Below, piece after piece: positions 16,354-25,444 of a DNA stretch of 45,087 nt. How positions within the stretch are numbered: the first letter of the stretch is position 1; every line of letters begins with the position of its first letter. The DNA lies in the NCBI GenBank assembly GCA_964383905.1, contig CAYLJO010000017.1:1-45087 (forward strand). The letters are read 5' to 3'. Position numbers and translations under genes: made by a program. The notes under the pieces are model-generated. The model had not been told where the DNA came from. It ran no database searches and was given only the letters and a program-made list of their open reading frames with translations. This stretch comes from CAYLJO01 sp964383905 (GTDB lineage Bacteria; Acidobacteriota; Blastocatellia; Pyrinomonadales; Pyrinomonadaceae).

Positions 16354-17589
16354 CTACAGACCGAGCGGTTGCAGCGGGCGCGGCGCATGGCCACCGAAAA
16401 ACCAGCTCGCGCCAACGCGCAGGCGATGATGCCATGTCGGGAGGCGCGCCGTGTACATCGCGAAACGTGCCTGGCGTGCGAGTGCCCCGCCGATCACATG
16501 GCCCTCGACCAGCACGGCGGCGCGCTCAGTGCCGAGGCTCATAGCTTCGCCAAGCTCCGTGAAATGCTTTGTCTGGAGCTGCTTTCCGGCCAGTAGCGCA
16601 CGAATGTTGCCGGCAACCAGCGACGCCTCCTGGTAGGCCAATTGTGCCGTGCCCGCCAGAGTCGGGTCGGCATCCTTGTAATACGCGATGTCGCCGAGAG
16701 CGAAAATCTCCGCATGCCCGCGCGCCTGGAGCGTTGGTTCGACAAGAATAAGACCGCGCCGCTCTTTTTCCAGCTCAAGTTTTTCGACGAGGGGGTTGAC
16801 GCGGACGCCGGCCAGCCACACGACCGCCGCCGCCCCGAGATCCGTTTGCTCGCCGTTGTGCTCGAATGTAATGCCATCTTTTGTCACGCGGCGAACGCGC
16901 GTTTGCGTATAGACCTGGACTCGCGATTGGCGCAGCGCCCCTTCGACATAGCTGCGGATTTCGTCGCCCATCCCGGGCACGATCCTGTCACTCATTTCGA
17001 TGATTAACACGCGCGGCTCGCCCGGCAGCGCGCGCCGCTTGAAAGCATCGTTTAGCAGGTCCGCCATCTTGGTCGAAAGCTCAACCCCGCTTGCGCCGGC
17101 GCCGACCACGACAAATGTCAACGCCGCGCGGGCATCTTGCGGCGCGAGGTCGGGCGGAACGCGGTCAAGCGCCTCGACCATACGCCGGCGTAGCGCATCG
17201 GCGTGCTCGATCTTACGGAACGGCATCGAGTACTCTTCAGCGCCCTCAACACCGGCATAGTTGCTGACGCCGCCGACAGCGAGCACCAGCACATCGTAGG
17301 CGACACGACGCGCTTGGCCGTCAATGGCAACTTCACGCGCTTGCAAATCTATCCCGGTCACGGCGCCGCGAATGACGCGGACGCGGTCGTCCAGCAACTC
17401 ATTGTAATTAGGCGCGATGTGCCAGGCTTCGACTTCACCGCTCAGGTATTCGTAGAGCATCGGCGTAAAAGTAAAATGATTCTCACTGTTGATGAGCGTC
17501 ACTTCGCCTATGCCCGCCAGATCGAGCGCCGTGAAAAGGCCGCCGAAGCCGCCGCCGATAACTAGTATGCGAGCCTGTTTGTTTGCCAT
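16354..17589 (-). CDS. ndh: Type II NADH dehydrogenase (NDH-2 family)
   Basis: Single-subunit, non-proton-pumping FAD enzyme that passes electrons from NADH to quinone at the inner membrane. The 411 residues show the first dinucleotide-binding fold ILVIGGGFGGLFTALDL at the N-terminus, HFTFTPMLYEYLSGEV, a second fold FVVVGAGASGVELSTKMADL (about 165-185), and EIFALGDIAYY near residue 300 for FAD. The C-terminus has an amphipathic region ending in HAPRPLQPLGL. AAGGAGG lies upstream of the ATG. It is followed without gap by the M23 peptidase, an unexpected partner. A sulfide:quinone-like or other pyridine-nucleotide oxidoreductase is less likely. Confidence 0.9.
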   Translation of the reverse strand: MANKQARILVIGGGFGGLFTALDLAGIGEVTLINSENHFTFTPMLYEYLSGEVEAWHIAPNYNELLDDRVRVIRGAVTGIDLQAREVAIDGQARRVAYDVLVLAVGGVSNYAGVEGAEEYSMPFRKIEHADALRRRMVEALDRVPPDLAPQDARAALTFVVVGAGASGVELSTKMADLLNDAFKRRALPGEPRVLIIEMSDRIVPGMGDEIRSYVEGALRQSRVQVYTQTRVRRVTKDGITFEHNGEQTDLGAAAVVWLAGVRVNPLVEKLELEKERRGLILVEPTLQARGHAEIFALGDIAYYKDADPTLAGTAQLAYQEASLVAGNIRALLAGKQLQTKHFTELGEAMSLGTERAAVLVEGHVIGGALARQARFAMYTARLPTWHHRLRVGASWFFGGHAPRPLQPLGL

Positions 17590-17817
17590 GAGTTTCTCCC
17601 CCTCCTTGATCTTGAATGATCATTTATCACATCGCGAAGCGAAGACAGATCGTCAATGAGCAGCCCTTCGCTTCTTTACGAAACCTGTTTATTCGCTATT
17701 GTGGGCAATGTCAACCTCGGCCGGGCGGGGATCGTAATTCGGTGGATCGAAGGGCTTTGCTCATGAGAGTGAAATCCGCTTCTTACCCGAGGTATTTCTC
17801 ATGCGAAGCGTCGGGGA

Positions 17818-19146
17818 TCAATACCGGGCTCCCGGACGTCTCTCATCGAATAGACGGTAATCTTTGTCGTTGATGGCAGCTTTGGGAGCATTACGGTTGA
17901 CGTAGAGAGACGTGCGAAAAAGATTGTCAACGGCCAAACCGATGTGAAAAATTATCCCGCAAATAATGCATACCTTTGCGAACTTTTGCCAGCCCCGTCT
18001 ATTCAGATACCCGCTCCAGCAGTAGAAGCCGTATATCATCGCAATCGGTAGGGTGATGTAAAGCTTATGAGAGTTCGGCCCGCTGAAGGCGAACAAGAAG
18101 ATTACGTAGAGAAGACATACCGTGAGCAGCGTAAGATACTTTACCGCCTTCCAATCCTGATGACGGTGATGTTTAGAGAACCATAAGATGAGCATGGCGA
18201 TAGGTTGAAGTATGCCGACCACGACCAGGACTGCAACAAAAGGGGTCAGCCATGGCTCTCTTCTTAAGAATGCCAGGCGGGCTGCGGTGTGATTCCCAAT
18301 AAAGCGCAGGGTCTCGAAGCTGGCGAAAGATAAAAAGCGGCCCAGTATTCCCTCCGGAAGATTATAGGCTTGTAACAAATTGCCGGGGTTGAATTCGGCC
18401 GCCGAGTTTATCCCTCCCAGGCCGTCTGCCAGACCGTACTTTAAAAAGGTCGGCACCAGAAGGCTACCCGTCAGCGTCGACCCGAAAGCAAACCAGGCGA
18501 TGGAAGTCAAAATGTTCTCGCCCCTGGTCCTGTATTGAAAATAGAAAGAGATCAATAAGTAGGGTAATAAGATGATCCATGACAGGTGAAGCTGCATCAC
18601 CCAGAAAAGCGCAAATCCCATCATGAAATTGGCCCACTTGAGCGGGATGAGCTTCTTGCTCGAGAATGGATAGGTTTCCAGAGCCCCCACAAAAAAAAGA
18701 ATACTCCCCGGTAAGACGTATGAAAGATTATAAATATGGGTTGAAACATTCAGTGCCCAGGGGGCCGTTAGCAGCCATGACCAGACGAACCACGTGGGTA
18801 ATTCCGGCAGTCGTTTGGCGCAATACCAGGCCAGAAAACAGAGGCTTGAAAAAGTCAGAATGTTTAGTAGTAGGAAAGGCGCTTCAGGAATGGGAAGAAC
18901 GAAGAGCGGTAATCCTACTAAAAGTCCCTGCAATGCCCCGGGTATCTGTATGGTCGCCGGGTAAGAAACATCGGGTCCAAAGTAGGGCCATTCCCCTGTG
19001 GTATAAAACTTAAGGCCCAGCAGATAGATCTGTCTTTGGTCATCATCATCAGACCAAAACGGTGTACATAAGCCAAAGCCCAAGCGAAAGATGAAGGCAA
19101 TGATCAAGAAGATGAGGAATTTCCTACGAAGTTCGGAAATCTTCAT
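17818..19146 (-). CDS. Polytopic membrane protein, possible GT-C glycosyltransferase
   Basis: The 442 residues form about ten or more hydrophobic helices. After the first membrane segment (about 10-28) comes an acidic patch D33-D36 in the first outside loop, the place where GT-C enzymes (ArnT, PMT, Alg families) carry their catalytic acidic residues. Aromatic-rich loops (FYTTGEWPYFGPDVSYPATI) also fit that fold. I do not recognise a specific substrate. It is divergent from the GH44 gene across a 213-base spacer. A linked role in making and trimming a polysaccharide is only a suggestion. Third-codon GC seems somewhat lower than in the neighbours, which may indicate transfer. Confidence 0.6.
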   Translation of the reverse strand: MKISELRRKFLIFLIIAFIFRLGFGLCTPFWSDDDDQRQIYLLGLKFYTTGEWPYFGPDVSYPATIQIPGALQGLLVGLPLFVLPIPEAPFLLLNILTFSSLCFLAWYCAKRLPELPTWFVWSWLLTAPWALNVSTHIYNLSYVLPGSILFFVGALETYPFSSKKLIPLKWANFMMGFALFWVMQLHLSWIILLPYLLISFYFQYRTRGENILTSIAWFAFGSTLTGSLLVPTFLKYGLADGLGGINSAAEFNPGNLLQAYNLPEGILGRFLSFASFETLRFIGNHTAARLAFLRREPWLTPFVAVLVVVGILQPIAMLILWFSKHHRHQDWKAVKYLTLLTVCLLYVIFLFAFSGPNSHKLYITLPIAMIYGFYCWSGYLNRRGWQKFAKVCIICGIIFHIGLAVDNLFRTSLYVNRNAPKAAINDKDYRLFDERRPGARY

Positions 19147-19244
19147 AAAGACTTCGCCCCATTGAATTCTGCTGCTGGTCTGGTCCGCATCCTTTCACCG
19201 TAGATAAGGAATTTTGTTACTGGCTTAACCCATTTCAAGAAGGC

Positions 19245-19273
19245 TTGTCCAGCGGGCCGTAGTGGGATAGAAT
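19245..19273 (+). promoter_or_regulatory. Sigma-70-like promoter for the GH44 gene
   Basis: TTGTCC (19245-19250), a 17-base spacer and TAGAAT (19268-19273) match the -35 and -10 boxes at 4 and 5 of 6 positions. Start would be near 19280, 83 bases before the ATG at 19363. Confidence 0.45.
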
Positions 19274-19362
19274 TTAACCCGAGGTTAACGCTTGCCCTTT
19301 CTCACCTAGCCGATACCGAAACAAGTAGTCATTTCCCCTCAGTTAATTAAGGAGCCTGGGTG

Positions 19363-21450
19363 ATGTTATATCGAGGGTTGGCAGCGTTTCTTTGTCAGGC
19401 ACTATGCCTCATCGGCCTTCCCATATTAGTGGTCAAGGCGCAGAATCCGTCAATAACTATCAGTATTGATGCTGCTGTTAATCGCCACACCATCAGCCCT
19501 TATATCTACGGGGTGGCCTACGCCAGCGCCGCCGCATTAACGGATTTGAACTGCCCTCTCAACCGATACGGTGGCAATAATACCAGCCGCTACAACTGGC
19601 AGCTCAACGCCGACAATCGTGGTAACGATTGGTACTATGAGAGTATCGGCGACGGCAGCGCGACGGCCGGAGAACGCGGCGATACCTTTATCTCTAACGC
19701 CAGAGCAACAGGCGCGCAGGCGATGCTCACCATTCCCATGATTGGCTGGGTCGCCAGGCTCGGCCCCAATCGCAGCAAACTTGCCAGCTTCTCCATCGCC
19801 AAGTACGGCCAACAGACGGGCAATGATTGGCAGTGGTTCCCTGACGCGGGCAACGGCATCAGAACCTCCGGACAATTTGTCACCGGCAATGATCCCAATG
19901 ACGCAGATGTGCCTTCGGACTCTCGGTTTCAGCAGGCTTGGGTGCAGCACTTAGTCGGCAAGTGGGGAACGGCGTCAAACGGCGGCTTGCGGTATTACAT
20001 TCTGGATAACGAACCGAGCATCTGGCATTCCACGCACCGGGACGTACACCCGACCGGCGCCACGATGGATGAAATCAGAGATAAGATCTTTGACTACGCC
20101 TCAAAGATCAAGTCAACCGACCCGTCAGCCCGAGTCGTCGGGCCGGAAGAGTGGGGCTGGAGTGGCTACTTATTTAGCGGATATGACCAGCAATACGGCA
20201 GCCAGCATGGATGGAGCAACCTGCCCGACCGCGCCGGTCACGGCGGGTGGGACTATTTGCCCTGGCTTTTAGATCAGTTGCGTCAACACAACGCGGCGAC
20301 GGGCCAGCGGCTGCTCGACGTCTTTAGCGTGCATTACTACCCGCAAGGTGGCGAGTTCGGCGATGACGTCTCCCCGGCGATGCAGCTTCGGCGCAACCGC
20401 TCGACGCGTTCGCTCTGGGATCCCAACTACGTGGACGAGAGCTGGATCAATGACCGGGTCCAATTGATCCCCCGCCTGCGAAACTGGGTTAGCGCCTACT
20501 ATCCTGGGACTCAGACCGCGATTACAGAGTATAACTGGGGTGCCGAAGGGCACATCAATGGTGCGACGACGCAGGCCGATATTCTTGGCATCTTCGGGCG
20601 TGAGGAACTGGATATGGCCAGCCGCTGGACGACGCCTGATGCCTCGACCCCGACTTACAAAGCGATCAAGATGTATCGCAACTACGATGGCAACAATTCC
20701 ACTTTCGGCGATACGAGTGTTTCCGACACAGTACTTGACCCGGATAACGTCTCCTCGTTTGCGGCAGTGCGTTCAACCGATGGCGCATTGACGATTATGA
20801 TTATCGGCAAGTACCAATCGGGTAGTACTCCCGCAACCATCAATCTTGCTAATTATGCGAGCAGCGGCGCCGCACGAGTCTGGCAGCTAACTTCAGCGAA
20901 CGCGATCAATCGCTTGGCAGACCTGAGCTTCAGCGGCATGAGCTTCAACATCGCAATCCCGTCACAGAGCATCACGCTGCTGGTGATTCCGCCGGGGTCA
21001 ACTCCGACACCCACTCCGACCCCGACCCCAACGCCGACACCCACACCCACTCCAAATCCTGCCCCCCAGCTATTCACGGAAGGAACCTCGGCGCGGGCAA
21101 TTGCCCTCGATTCTGTGACGTTTGTGCGCGACCCTTTCCCCATCGTTACGACGCATAACTTCAGCACAGATCAGCGTACCCGCATCACGCTCTTGGCCGG
21201 TAATGTGGAGTTAACGCCGGGGGAGACCGCTTCGGCTGTAACGGCGCAAGCCGAAGATTCCCAGCATCGAATCTACCCGCTGGGGGTTGAATTCGTTGGC
21301 AAAGTACCGAGTTTCGACCGGCTGGCACAAATTGTTATTAAGCTGCCGGACGAGCTGGCAAACGCCGGCGATGTGTGGGTGAGTATTAGTCTTCACGGAC
21401 AGGTGAGCAATAGAGCGTTTATCAGCATTAAACCGCCTGGGGGCGGTTAA
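19363..21450 (+). CDS. Secreted glycoside hydrolase family 44 enzyme with C-terminal Ig-like domain
   Basis: Predicted retaining endo-beta-glucanase or xyloglucanase. ATG at 19363 has AAGGAG 8 bases upstream; a GTG at 19360 is the alternative. The 695 residues start with a signal peptide (cleavage near VVKAQ), then the GH44 TIM-barrel and beta domain. DNEPSIW gives E217 as acid/base and TEYNWG gives E389 as nucleophile; their spacing (172) is nearly that recalled for characterised GH44 enzymes. A Thr-Pro repeat linker (about residues 546-564) joins a C-terminal domain of about 120 residues, whose FDRLAQIVIKLPDELANAG and HGQVSNRAFISI resemble the domain known from Solibacter proteins (TIGR03437-like). 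That domain probably mediates surface or substrate attachment. Confidence 0.9.
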   Translation: MLYRGLAAFLCQALCLIGLPILVVKAQNPSITISIDAAVNRHTISPYIYGVAYASAAALTDLNCPLNRYGGNNTSRYNWQLNADNRGNDWYYESIGDGSATAGERGDTFISNARATGAQAMLTIPMIGWVARLGPNRSKLASFSIAKYGQQTGNDWQWFPDAGNGIRTSGQFVTGNDPNDADVPSDSRFQQAWVQHLVGKWGTASNGGLRYYILDNEPSIWHSTHRDVHPTGATMDEIRDKIFDYASKIKSTDPSARVVGPEEWGWSGYLFSGYDQQYGSQHGWSNLPDRAGHGGWDYLPWLLDQLRQHNAATGQRLLDVFSVHYYPQGGEFGDDVSPAMQLRRNRSTRSLWDPNYVDESWINDRVQLIPRLRNWVSAYYPGTQTAITEYNWGAEGHINGATTQADILGIFGREELDMASRWTTPDASTPTYKAIKMYRNYDGNNSTFGDTSVSDTVLDPDNVSSFAAVRSTDGALTIMIIGKYQSGSTPATINLANYASSGAARVWQLTSANAINRLADLSFSGMSFNIAIPSQSITLLVIPPGSTPTPTPTPTPTPTPTPTPNPAPQLFTEGTSARAIALDSVTFVRDPFPIVTTHNFSTDQRTRITLLAGNVELTPGETASAVTAQAEDSQHRIYPLGVEFVGKVPSFDRLAQIVIKLPDELANAGDVWVSISLHGQVSNRAFISIKPPGGG

Positions 21451-21600
21451 TAACCGGGCTTAAGCCCCCAAATCCAGGCAGGTCTAAGAGTCTGCGCTGG
21501 ACAGCGGCGCAAACGGCGTGTTAAATTGAACTGTATTTTAAGTTTAGCGGTTGCCGCTACCGAGCGGACCGACTGCTGTCTAGGAGGGCCATCAAGAGCA

Positions 21601-21870
21601 GTGCCGTTAGCAAAAGAAGCAAAACAGAAGATCGTCAACGATTTCCGAACGCACGACGCCGATACGGGCTCACCCCAGGTGCAGATTGCGCTGCTCAGTC
21701 AGCGCATCAACGAGCTGACCGAGCATTTCAAGACGCACAAGAAAGATAACCATTCGCGGCGCGGGCTGCTCAAGATGGTCTCGCAGCGCAGGAGTCTTCT
21801 CGATTATCTCAAGCGTAAAGATATTGAGCGCTACCATGAGGTCGTTAACCGGCTGGGTCTGCGCCGCTAG
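21601..21870 (+). CDS. rpsO: Small ribosomal subunit protein uS15
   Basis: Primary 16S rRNA-binding protein of the 30S platform. The start is GTG at 21601 (VPLAKEAKQKIVNDF), which gives the standard 89 residues; AGGAGG lies 13 bases upstream. A longer frame from 21526 would add 25 atypical residues. Conserved segments DTGSPQVQIALLSQRINELT, HKKDNHSRRGLL and the C-terminal RLGLRR are all present. pnp follows 369 bases downstream, the common rpsO-pnp order, with a strong hairpin between. Confidence 0.97.
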   Translation: MPLAKEAKQKIVNDFRTHDADTGSPQVQIALLSQRINELTEHFKTHKKDNHSRRGLLKMVSQRRSLLDYLKRKDIERYHEVVNRLGLRR

Positions 21871-22034
21871 GCGAGGGTTTACGGCGCGACTGCGAGCGTT
21901 TCAAGGTAAGACTGAGAGAAATCTTCGAATCTCGATTTTCAAAAGCACGCGTCTCTCGAAGAGCTTGGGCAGTGCCGAACGTGACGGCGATGACTGAAAT
22001 CAAGCAGACGCAAAGTGCCCTGAGCAGACACTCT

Positions 22035-22076
22035 AAGGCGGCGCAAGCTTCACGGTTAAGATGCTTGCACCGCCTT
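22035..22076 (+). promoter_or_regulatory. Long hairpin in the rpsO-pnp spacer
   Basis: AAGGCGGCGCAAGC (22035-22048) pairs with GCTTGCACCGCCTT (22063-22076) with a single C-A mismatch; the loop is 14 bases. No U-run follows at once. In E. coli a hairpin in the same spacer is cut by RNase III and allows PNPase to control its own mRNA; this one is in the equivalent place. A leaky terminator is the alternative. I see no gene in 21871-22239. Confidence 0.7.
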
Positions 22077-22239
22077 CAGATTTAAGGAACTAAATCACGC
22101 CCGGCTGAACCCGCGTTCACGTGGCACGGTTCACAGGCGAGGGCGAAGAAAACAGATGAATGACACCGGACGCGCGGCGGATGAGACGGCGCGCCTGCGC
22201 CACAAGCAGGAATCGTTGTCCGAAGGAGACAAACTAAAT

Positions 22240-24378
22240 ATGCCAGTAAGGAAATATCTCAAAGAATCGATCAAGTTAGGCGACAGAGAGTTGACCGTTG
22301 AGACCGGTCGCGTCGCCAAACAGGCAGACGGCTCAGTCATCATCCGCTACGGCGACACGATGTTGCTGGTCGCTGCCGTCAGCGCACCCACACCGCGTGA
22401 GGGTGTAGACTTTTTCCCACTTACAGTTGAGTATCGCGAATCGAATTACGCCGCCGGGCGCATCCCCGGCAACTACTTCCGGCGCGAGGGCCGGCCCAAT
22501 GAAAAAGAGGTGTTGACCAGCCGCCTCATCGATCGCCCGTGTCGCCCGCTCTTTACCGAAGGTTATCGCAACGAAACACAAGTGATCGCCTCCGTCATCT
22601 CGGCAGACCCCGACAATAACCCGGATGTGATTGCCATCACCGGCGCATCGTGCGCGCTCTATCTCTCCGATATTCCCTTCCCAAACCCGATCGCCGGCGT
22701 GCGGATCGGTCTGATTGAAGGCCGCTATATCGTCAACCCGACTTATGATGAGGTGCGCGAGTCGCGCCTGAACCTGATCGTCGCCGGAACGGAAGAGGCC
22801 ATTGTGATGGTTGAAGCGGGCGCGCACGAGGTTTCGGAAGAGATCATGGTCGAAGCCCTGATGCTCGCGCACAAAGAGATCAATCGTCTCTGCCGCTGGC
22901 AAAAGGAGCTTTACAAGGCTCTCGACGTGCAGAAGCGTGAGGTCACGCCATCTACGCTCAATGAAGAGATGCTGGGCGAGATTGAGAGAAATTACTCCGA
23001 GCGTCTGCACGCCGCTCTCGATACTTCGCAGCAGGATAAGCGCACCAGTTACGCCGCGGTCGACGCGCTCAAGAAAGAGGTCGTCGAATCTTACCCCGAA
23101 GATCAGGTGGAGCAGCGGCAGATGGCGAAAAAGATTTTCGATCATCTGAAGGAAAAGTTTTTCCGCGACGACGTTTTAAACAACCGTCGCCGCCCGGACG
23201 GCCGGCGGTTTTCGGAAATCCGTCCCGTTACATGCGAGGTTGGCTGGCTGCCGCGTGTCCACGGCTCTGCGCTTTTCACCCGCGGCGAGACGCAGGCCAT
23301 TGTGACCACTACGCTCGGCACCAAGGACGATGAGCAGTTCATGGACGATCTTGAGAAGGGCGAGATTAAACGCCGGTTCCTGCTTCATTACAACTTCCCG
23401 CAGTTTTCGGTCGGTGAGGTCGGACGCTTCGGCTCGTCCAGCCGCCGCGAGATCGGGCACGGCGCGCTTGCCCGCCGCGCCATCGAGGCAGTGCTGCCCG
23501 ATGAGTCGAAATTCCCATACACGATTCGCATCGTCTCGGACATCACTGAATCCAACGGATCCTCTTCGATGGCATCGATTTGCGGCGGCACCCTGTCGCT
23601 CATGGACGCGGGCGTGCCGTTGAGCGCGCCGGTCGCCGGCGTGGCGATGGGCCTTGTGATGGAAGGCAACAAGTACGCCATCCTGAGCGATATAGCAGGC
23701 GCGGAGGACCACTACGGCGACATGGATTTTAAGGTCGCCGGCACCCGCGAAGGCATCACCGCGCTGCAAATGGATATTAAGATCAGCGGCATCAACGCGC
23801 AGATCATGGCTGAAGCGCTCGAACAGGCGAAGAAGGGGCGCATGCATATTCTCTCCGTCATGGAAAAGACGCTGGCCAAGCCGCGCGCTGAAATTGCCCC
23901 CCACGCGCCGCGCATTATCCAGATCAAGATCAACCCCGATAAAATTCGCGAAGTCATTGGGCCGGGCGGCAAAATCATCCGCGCCCTGGTCGAAGAGACG
24001 GGCGCTAAGATTGATGTCGAAGACGACGGCACCATTTCGATTGCCACCGCAAATGGCGCGGCCGCCGAAGCTGCCGTGAACCGCATCCGCGGCCTCACCG
24101 CCGAAGCCGAGATCGGTCAGACCTATCTCGGCACAGTCTCGCGCATCGTCGATTTCGGGGCTTTTGTCGAAATCTTCCCGGGTACGGATGGCCTGCTGCA
24201 TATCTCCGAAATCGCCGACCGCCGGGTCAAGGATGTGCGCGATGAGTTGAAGGAAGGCCAGCAAATCCTGGTCAAGTGCATCGGCAAAGAGGGCAATAAA
24301 ATTAAGCTCTCGCGCAAGGCCGTACTGCGCGACGAGAAGCAAAAGGCTGAGGCCGCGGGCGCGGGTGAGGGTGATTAA
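22240..24378 (+). CDS. pnp: Polyribonucleotide nucleotidyltransferase (PNPase)
   Basis: Phosphorolytic 3'-5' exoribonuclease of the RNA degradosome. I chose the ATG at 22240 (MPVRKYLKES) because AAGGAG sits at 22223-22228 with 11-base spacing and conservation starts there; an upstream ATG at 22156 would add 28 unlike residues. The 712 residues contain two RNase PH domains (first with YRESNYAAGRIPGNYFRREGRP, second with FPYTIRIVSDITESNGSSSMAS and DAGVPL), a KH domain with GPGG at 574-577, and a C-terminal S1 domain (about 625-695, GTVSRIVDFGAFVEIFPGTD). All parts are full length. A terminator follows within 30 bases. Confidence 0.97.
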   Translation: MPVRKYLKESIKLGDRELTVETGRVAKQADGSVIIRYGDTMLLVAAVSAPTPREGVDFFPLTVEYRESNYAAGRIPGNYFRREGRPNEKEVLTSRLIDRPCRPLFTEGYRNETQVIASVISADPDNNPDVIAITGASCALYLSDIPFPNPIAGVRIGLIEGRYIVNPTYDEVRESRLNLIVAGTEEAIVMVEAGAHEVSEEIMVEALMLAHKEINRLCRWQKELYKALDVQKREVTPSTLNEEMLGEIERNYSERLHAALDTSQQDKRTSYAAVDALKKEVVESYPEDQVEQRQMAKKIFDHLKEKFFRDDVLNNRRRPDGRRFSEIRPVTCEVGWLPRVHGSALFTRGETQAIVTTTLGTKDDEQFMDDLEKGEIKRRFLLHYNFPQFSVGEVGRFGSSSRREIGHGALARRAIEAVLPDESKFPYTIRIVSDITESNGSSSMASICGGTLSLMDAGVPLSAPVAGVAMGLVMEGNKYAILSDIAGAEDHYGDMDFKVAGTREGITALQMDIKISGINAQIMAEALEQAKKGRMHILSVMEKTLAKPRAEIAPHAPRIIQIKINPDKIREVIGPGGKIIRALVEETGAKIDVEDDGTISIATANGAAAEAAVNRIRGLTAEAEIGQTYLGTVSRIVDFGAFVEIFPGTDGLLHISEIADRRVKDVRDELKEGQQILVKCIGKEGNKIKLSRKAVLRDEKQKAEAAGAGEGD

Positions 24379-24408
24379 TTGTTAAACGGAGTAAACTTAT
24401 GAGACAAG

Positions 24409-24443
24409 AGAGGTTCACGCCAGGGCGTGGGCCTCTTTTTTTT
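24409..24443 (+). terminator. Rho-independent terminator after pnp
   Basis: AGAGG..CACGCC pairs with GGCGTG..CCTCT (ending 24436) and runs into eight T at 24436-24443. It closes the rpsO-pnp unit. Confidence 0.9.
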
Positions 24444-24444
24444 C

Positions 24445-24474
24445 TTGACAGAGGGGCCTAAACGCGATTTTAAT
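24445..24474 (+). promoter_or_regulatory. Sigma-70-like promoter for the PEP-CTERM operon
   Basis: TTGACA at 24445-24450 is a perfect -35 box, abutting the pnp terminator. TTTAAT at 24469-24474 matches 5 of 6 of the -10 box at 18-base spacing. The predicted start near 24481 gives a leader of about 310 bases before the GTG at 24790. Confidence 0.5.
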
Positions 24475-24559
24475 AACTTACCAAAACTGGAATTCTGATA
24501 AGATTAGGCGTCTTTCTCTATCAAGTATAGGAGTCCCCCTGTCGTTTTACCCGGCGAAG

Positions 24560-24763
24560 AGTTCGCTATGGTTGGCGAACTGTCAAGGAAGTTTTAAGGT
24601 TAGTGGGCGAAATGCGCGGTGGATTATGGTCCTTTGCGGTCTTTGCGCAAAGGGTAAGCGTTAACCTGAGCGCTGAGGTTGTCAGAGCCAAACCGCTTTC
24701 TTTGTTGAAATTTTTTGAGTGCTTAAGGTTCGGATCGGAACCGTGTATTGTTTTCGGTTCCGA
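24560..24763 (+). promoter_or_regulatory. Structured 5' leader with two hairpins
   Basis: AGTTCGC/GCGAACT (24560-24581) and TCGGAACCG/CGGTTCCGA (24735-24743 with 24755-24763) are perfect stems. The second ends 13 bases before the AAGGAGG ribosome site. Between them, CCTTTGCGG and TCTTTGCGC form a short word repeat like those in other spacers. A translational control role is inferred; no known riboswitch was recognised. Confidence 0.4.
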
Positions 24764-24789
24764 GCCGGATGAATCAAGGAGGAACTCCA

Positions 24790-25440
24790 GTGGTGAGGAG
24801 TAGAGCTTTCCGCTCTTTAGCAATGCTAGTCGGCCCCCTGTTTATGACCGCGCTGGTCGTCAGCCCTGTGCAAGCCCGTCCTATCCAGTTTGGGGATGTC
24901 GTGCAGAGCTTTAGCGGTGTACAGTATGCCGGCCAGAATCCGGACCTCCGCCTTCGTACCGTCTCGCAGAGCGGAAACCCGGCTGCGGCCGGGGCTGCTT
25001 CAAACTCTGGGGCTACGCAGGGAGGCGGCACCCAAGGGCCGTCTTCTATTATCTCCGGCACCGCCGTGTCTGGCGGTCAGCAGGGTAATGTCCAGACCAT
25101 TGAGCAGGGCGACATCTCTGGAACGATCTGCGATTGCGGCGAGATCATCATTCCGGGCGGCGGATTCCCCCTCTGGCCGTTGCTTGGGCTGGCAGCAATT
25201 CCGATCCCTTTTATCCACGGGCATGAGTCTACGCCGCTAGCGACGCCAGTAATACCCCCAGTAATACCCTCCGTAACGCCTCCAGTAACTACACCCACAC
25301 CTACACCCCCAGCGCCAATTCCAGAGCCCGCTTCTCTTCTGCTATTCTGTACCGGCCTGGCAGCGCTTGGCGCCGGCGCATGTCGCCGCTACGTGCGCAC
25401 AAAATTATCACATGGTACAGCGACTACGACGGAGGTGTGA
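24790..25440 (+). CDS. PEP-CTERM sorted surface protein
   Basis: An exported protein expected to be processed by an exosortase. I chose the GTG at 24790 because AAGGAGG (24776-24782) lies 7 bases upstream and the signal peptide (LAMLVGPLFMTALVVSPVQA) begins soon after; ATG at 24769 would overlap the ribosome site. The 216 residues have a Gly/Ser/Gln-rich centre, a CDC pair (TICDCGEI), a hydrophobic stretch (FPLWPLLGLAAIPIPFI), a Pro/Thr linker and a C-terminal PEP-CTERM signal: PEPASLLLFCTGLAALGAG and a basic cluster, with an extra 11-13 residue tail. The extra mid-protein hydrophobic segment is unusual. No exosortase gene is in the window. Confidence 0.8.
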   Translation: MVRSRAFRSLAMLVGPLFMTALVVSPVQARPIQFGDVVQSFSGVQYAGQNPDLRLRTVSQSGNPAAAGAASNSGATQGGGTQGPSSIISGTAVSGGQQGNVQTIEQGDISGTICDCGEIIIPGGGFPLWPLLGLAAIPIPFIHGHESTPLATPVIPPVIPSVTPPVTTPTPTPPAPIPEPASLLLFCTGLAALGAGACRRYVRTKLSHGTATTTEV

Positions 25441-25444
25441 GCAC

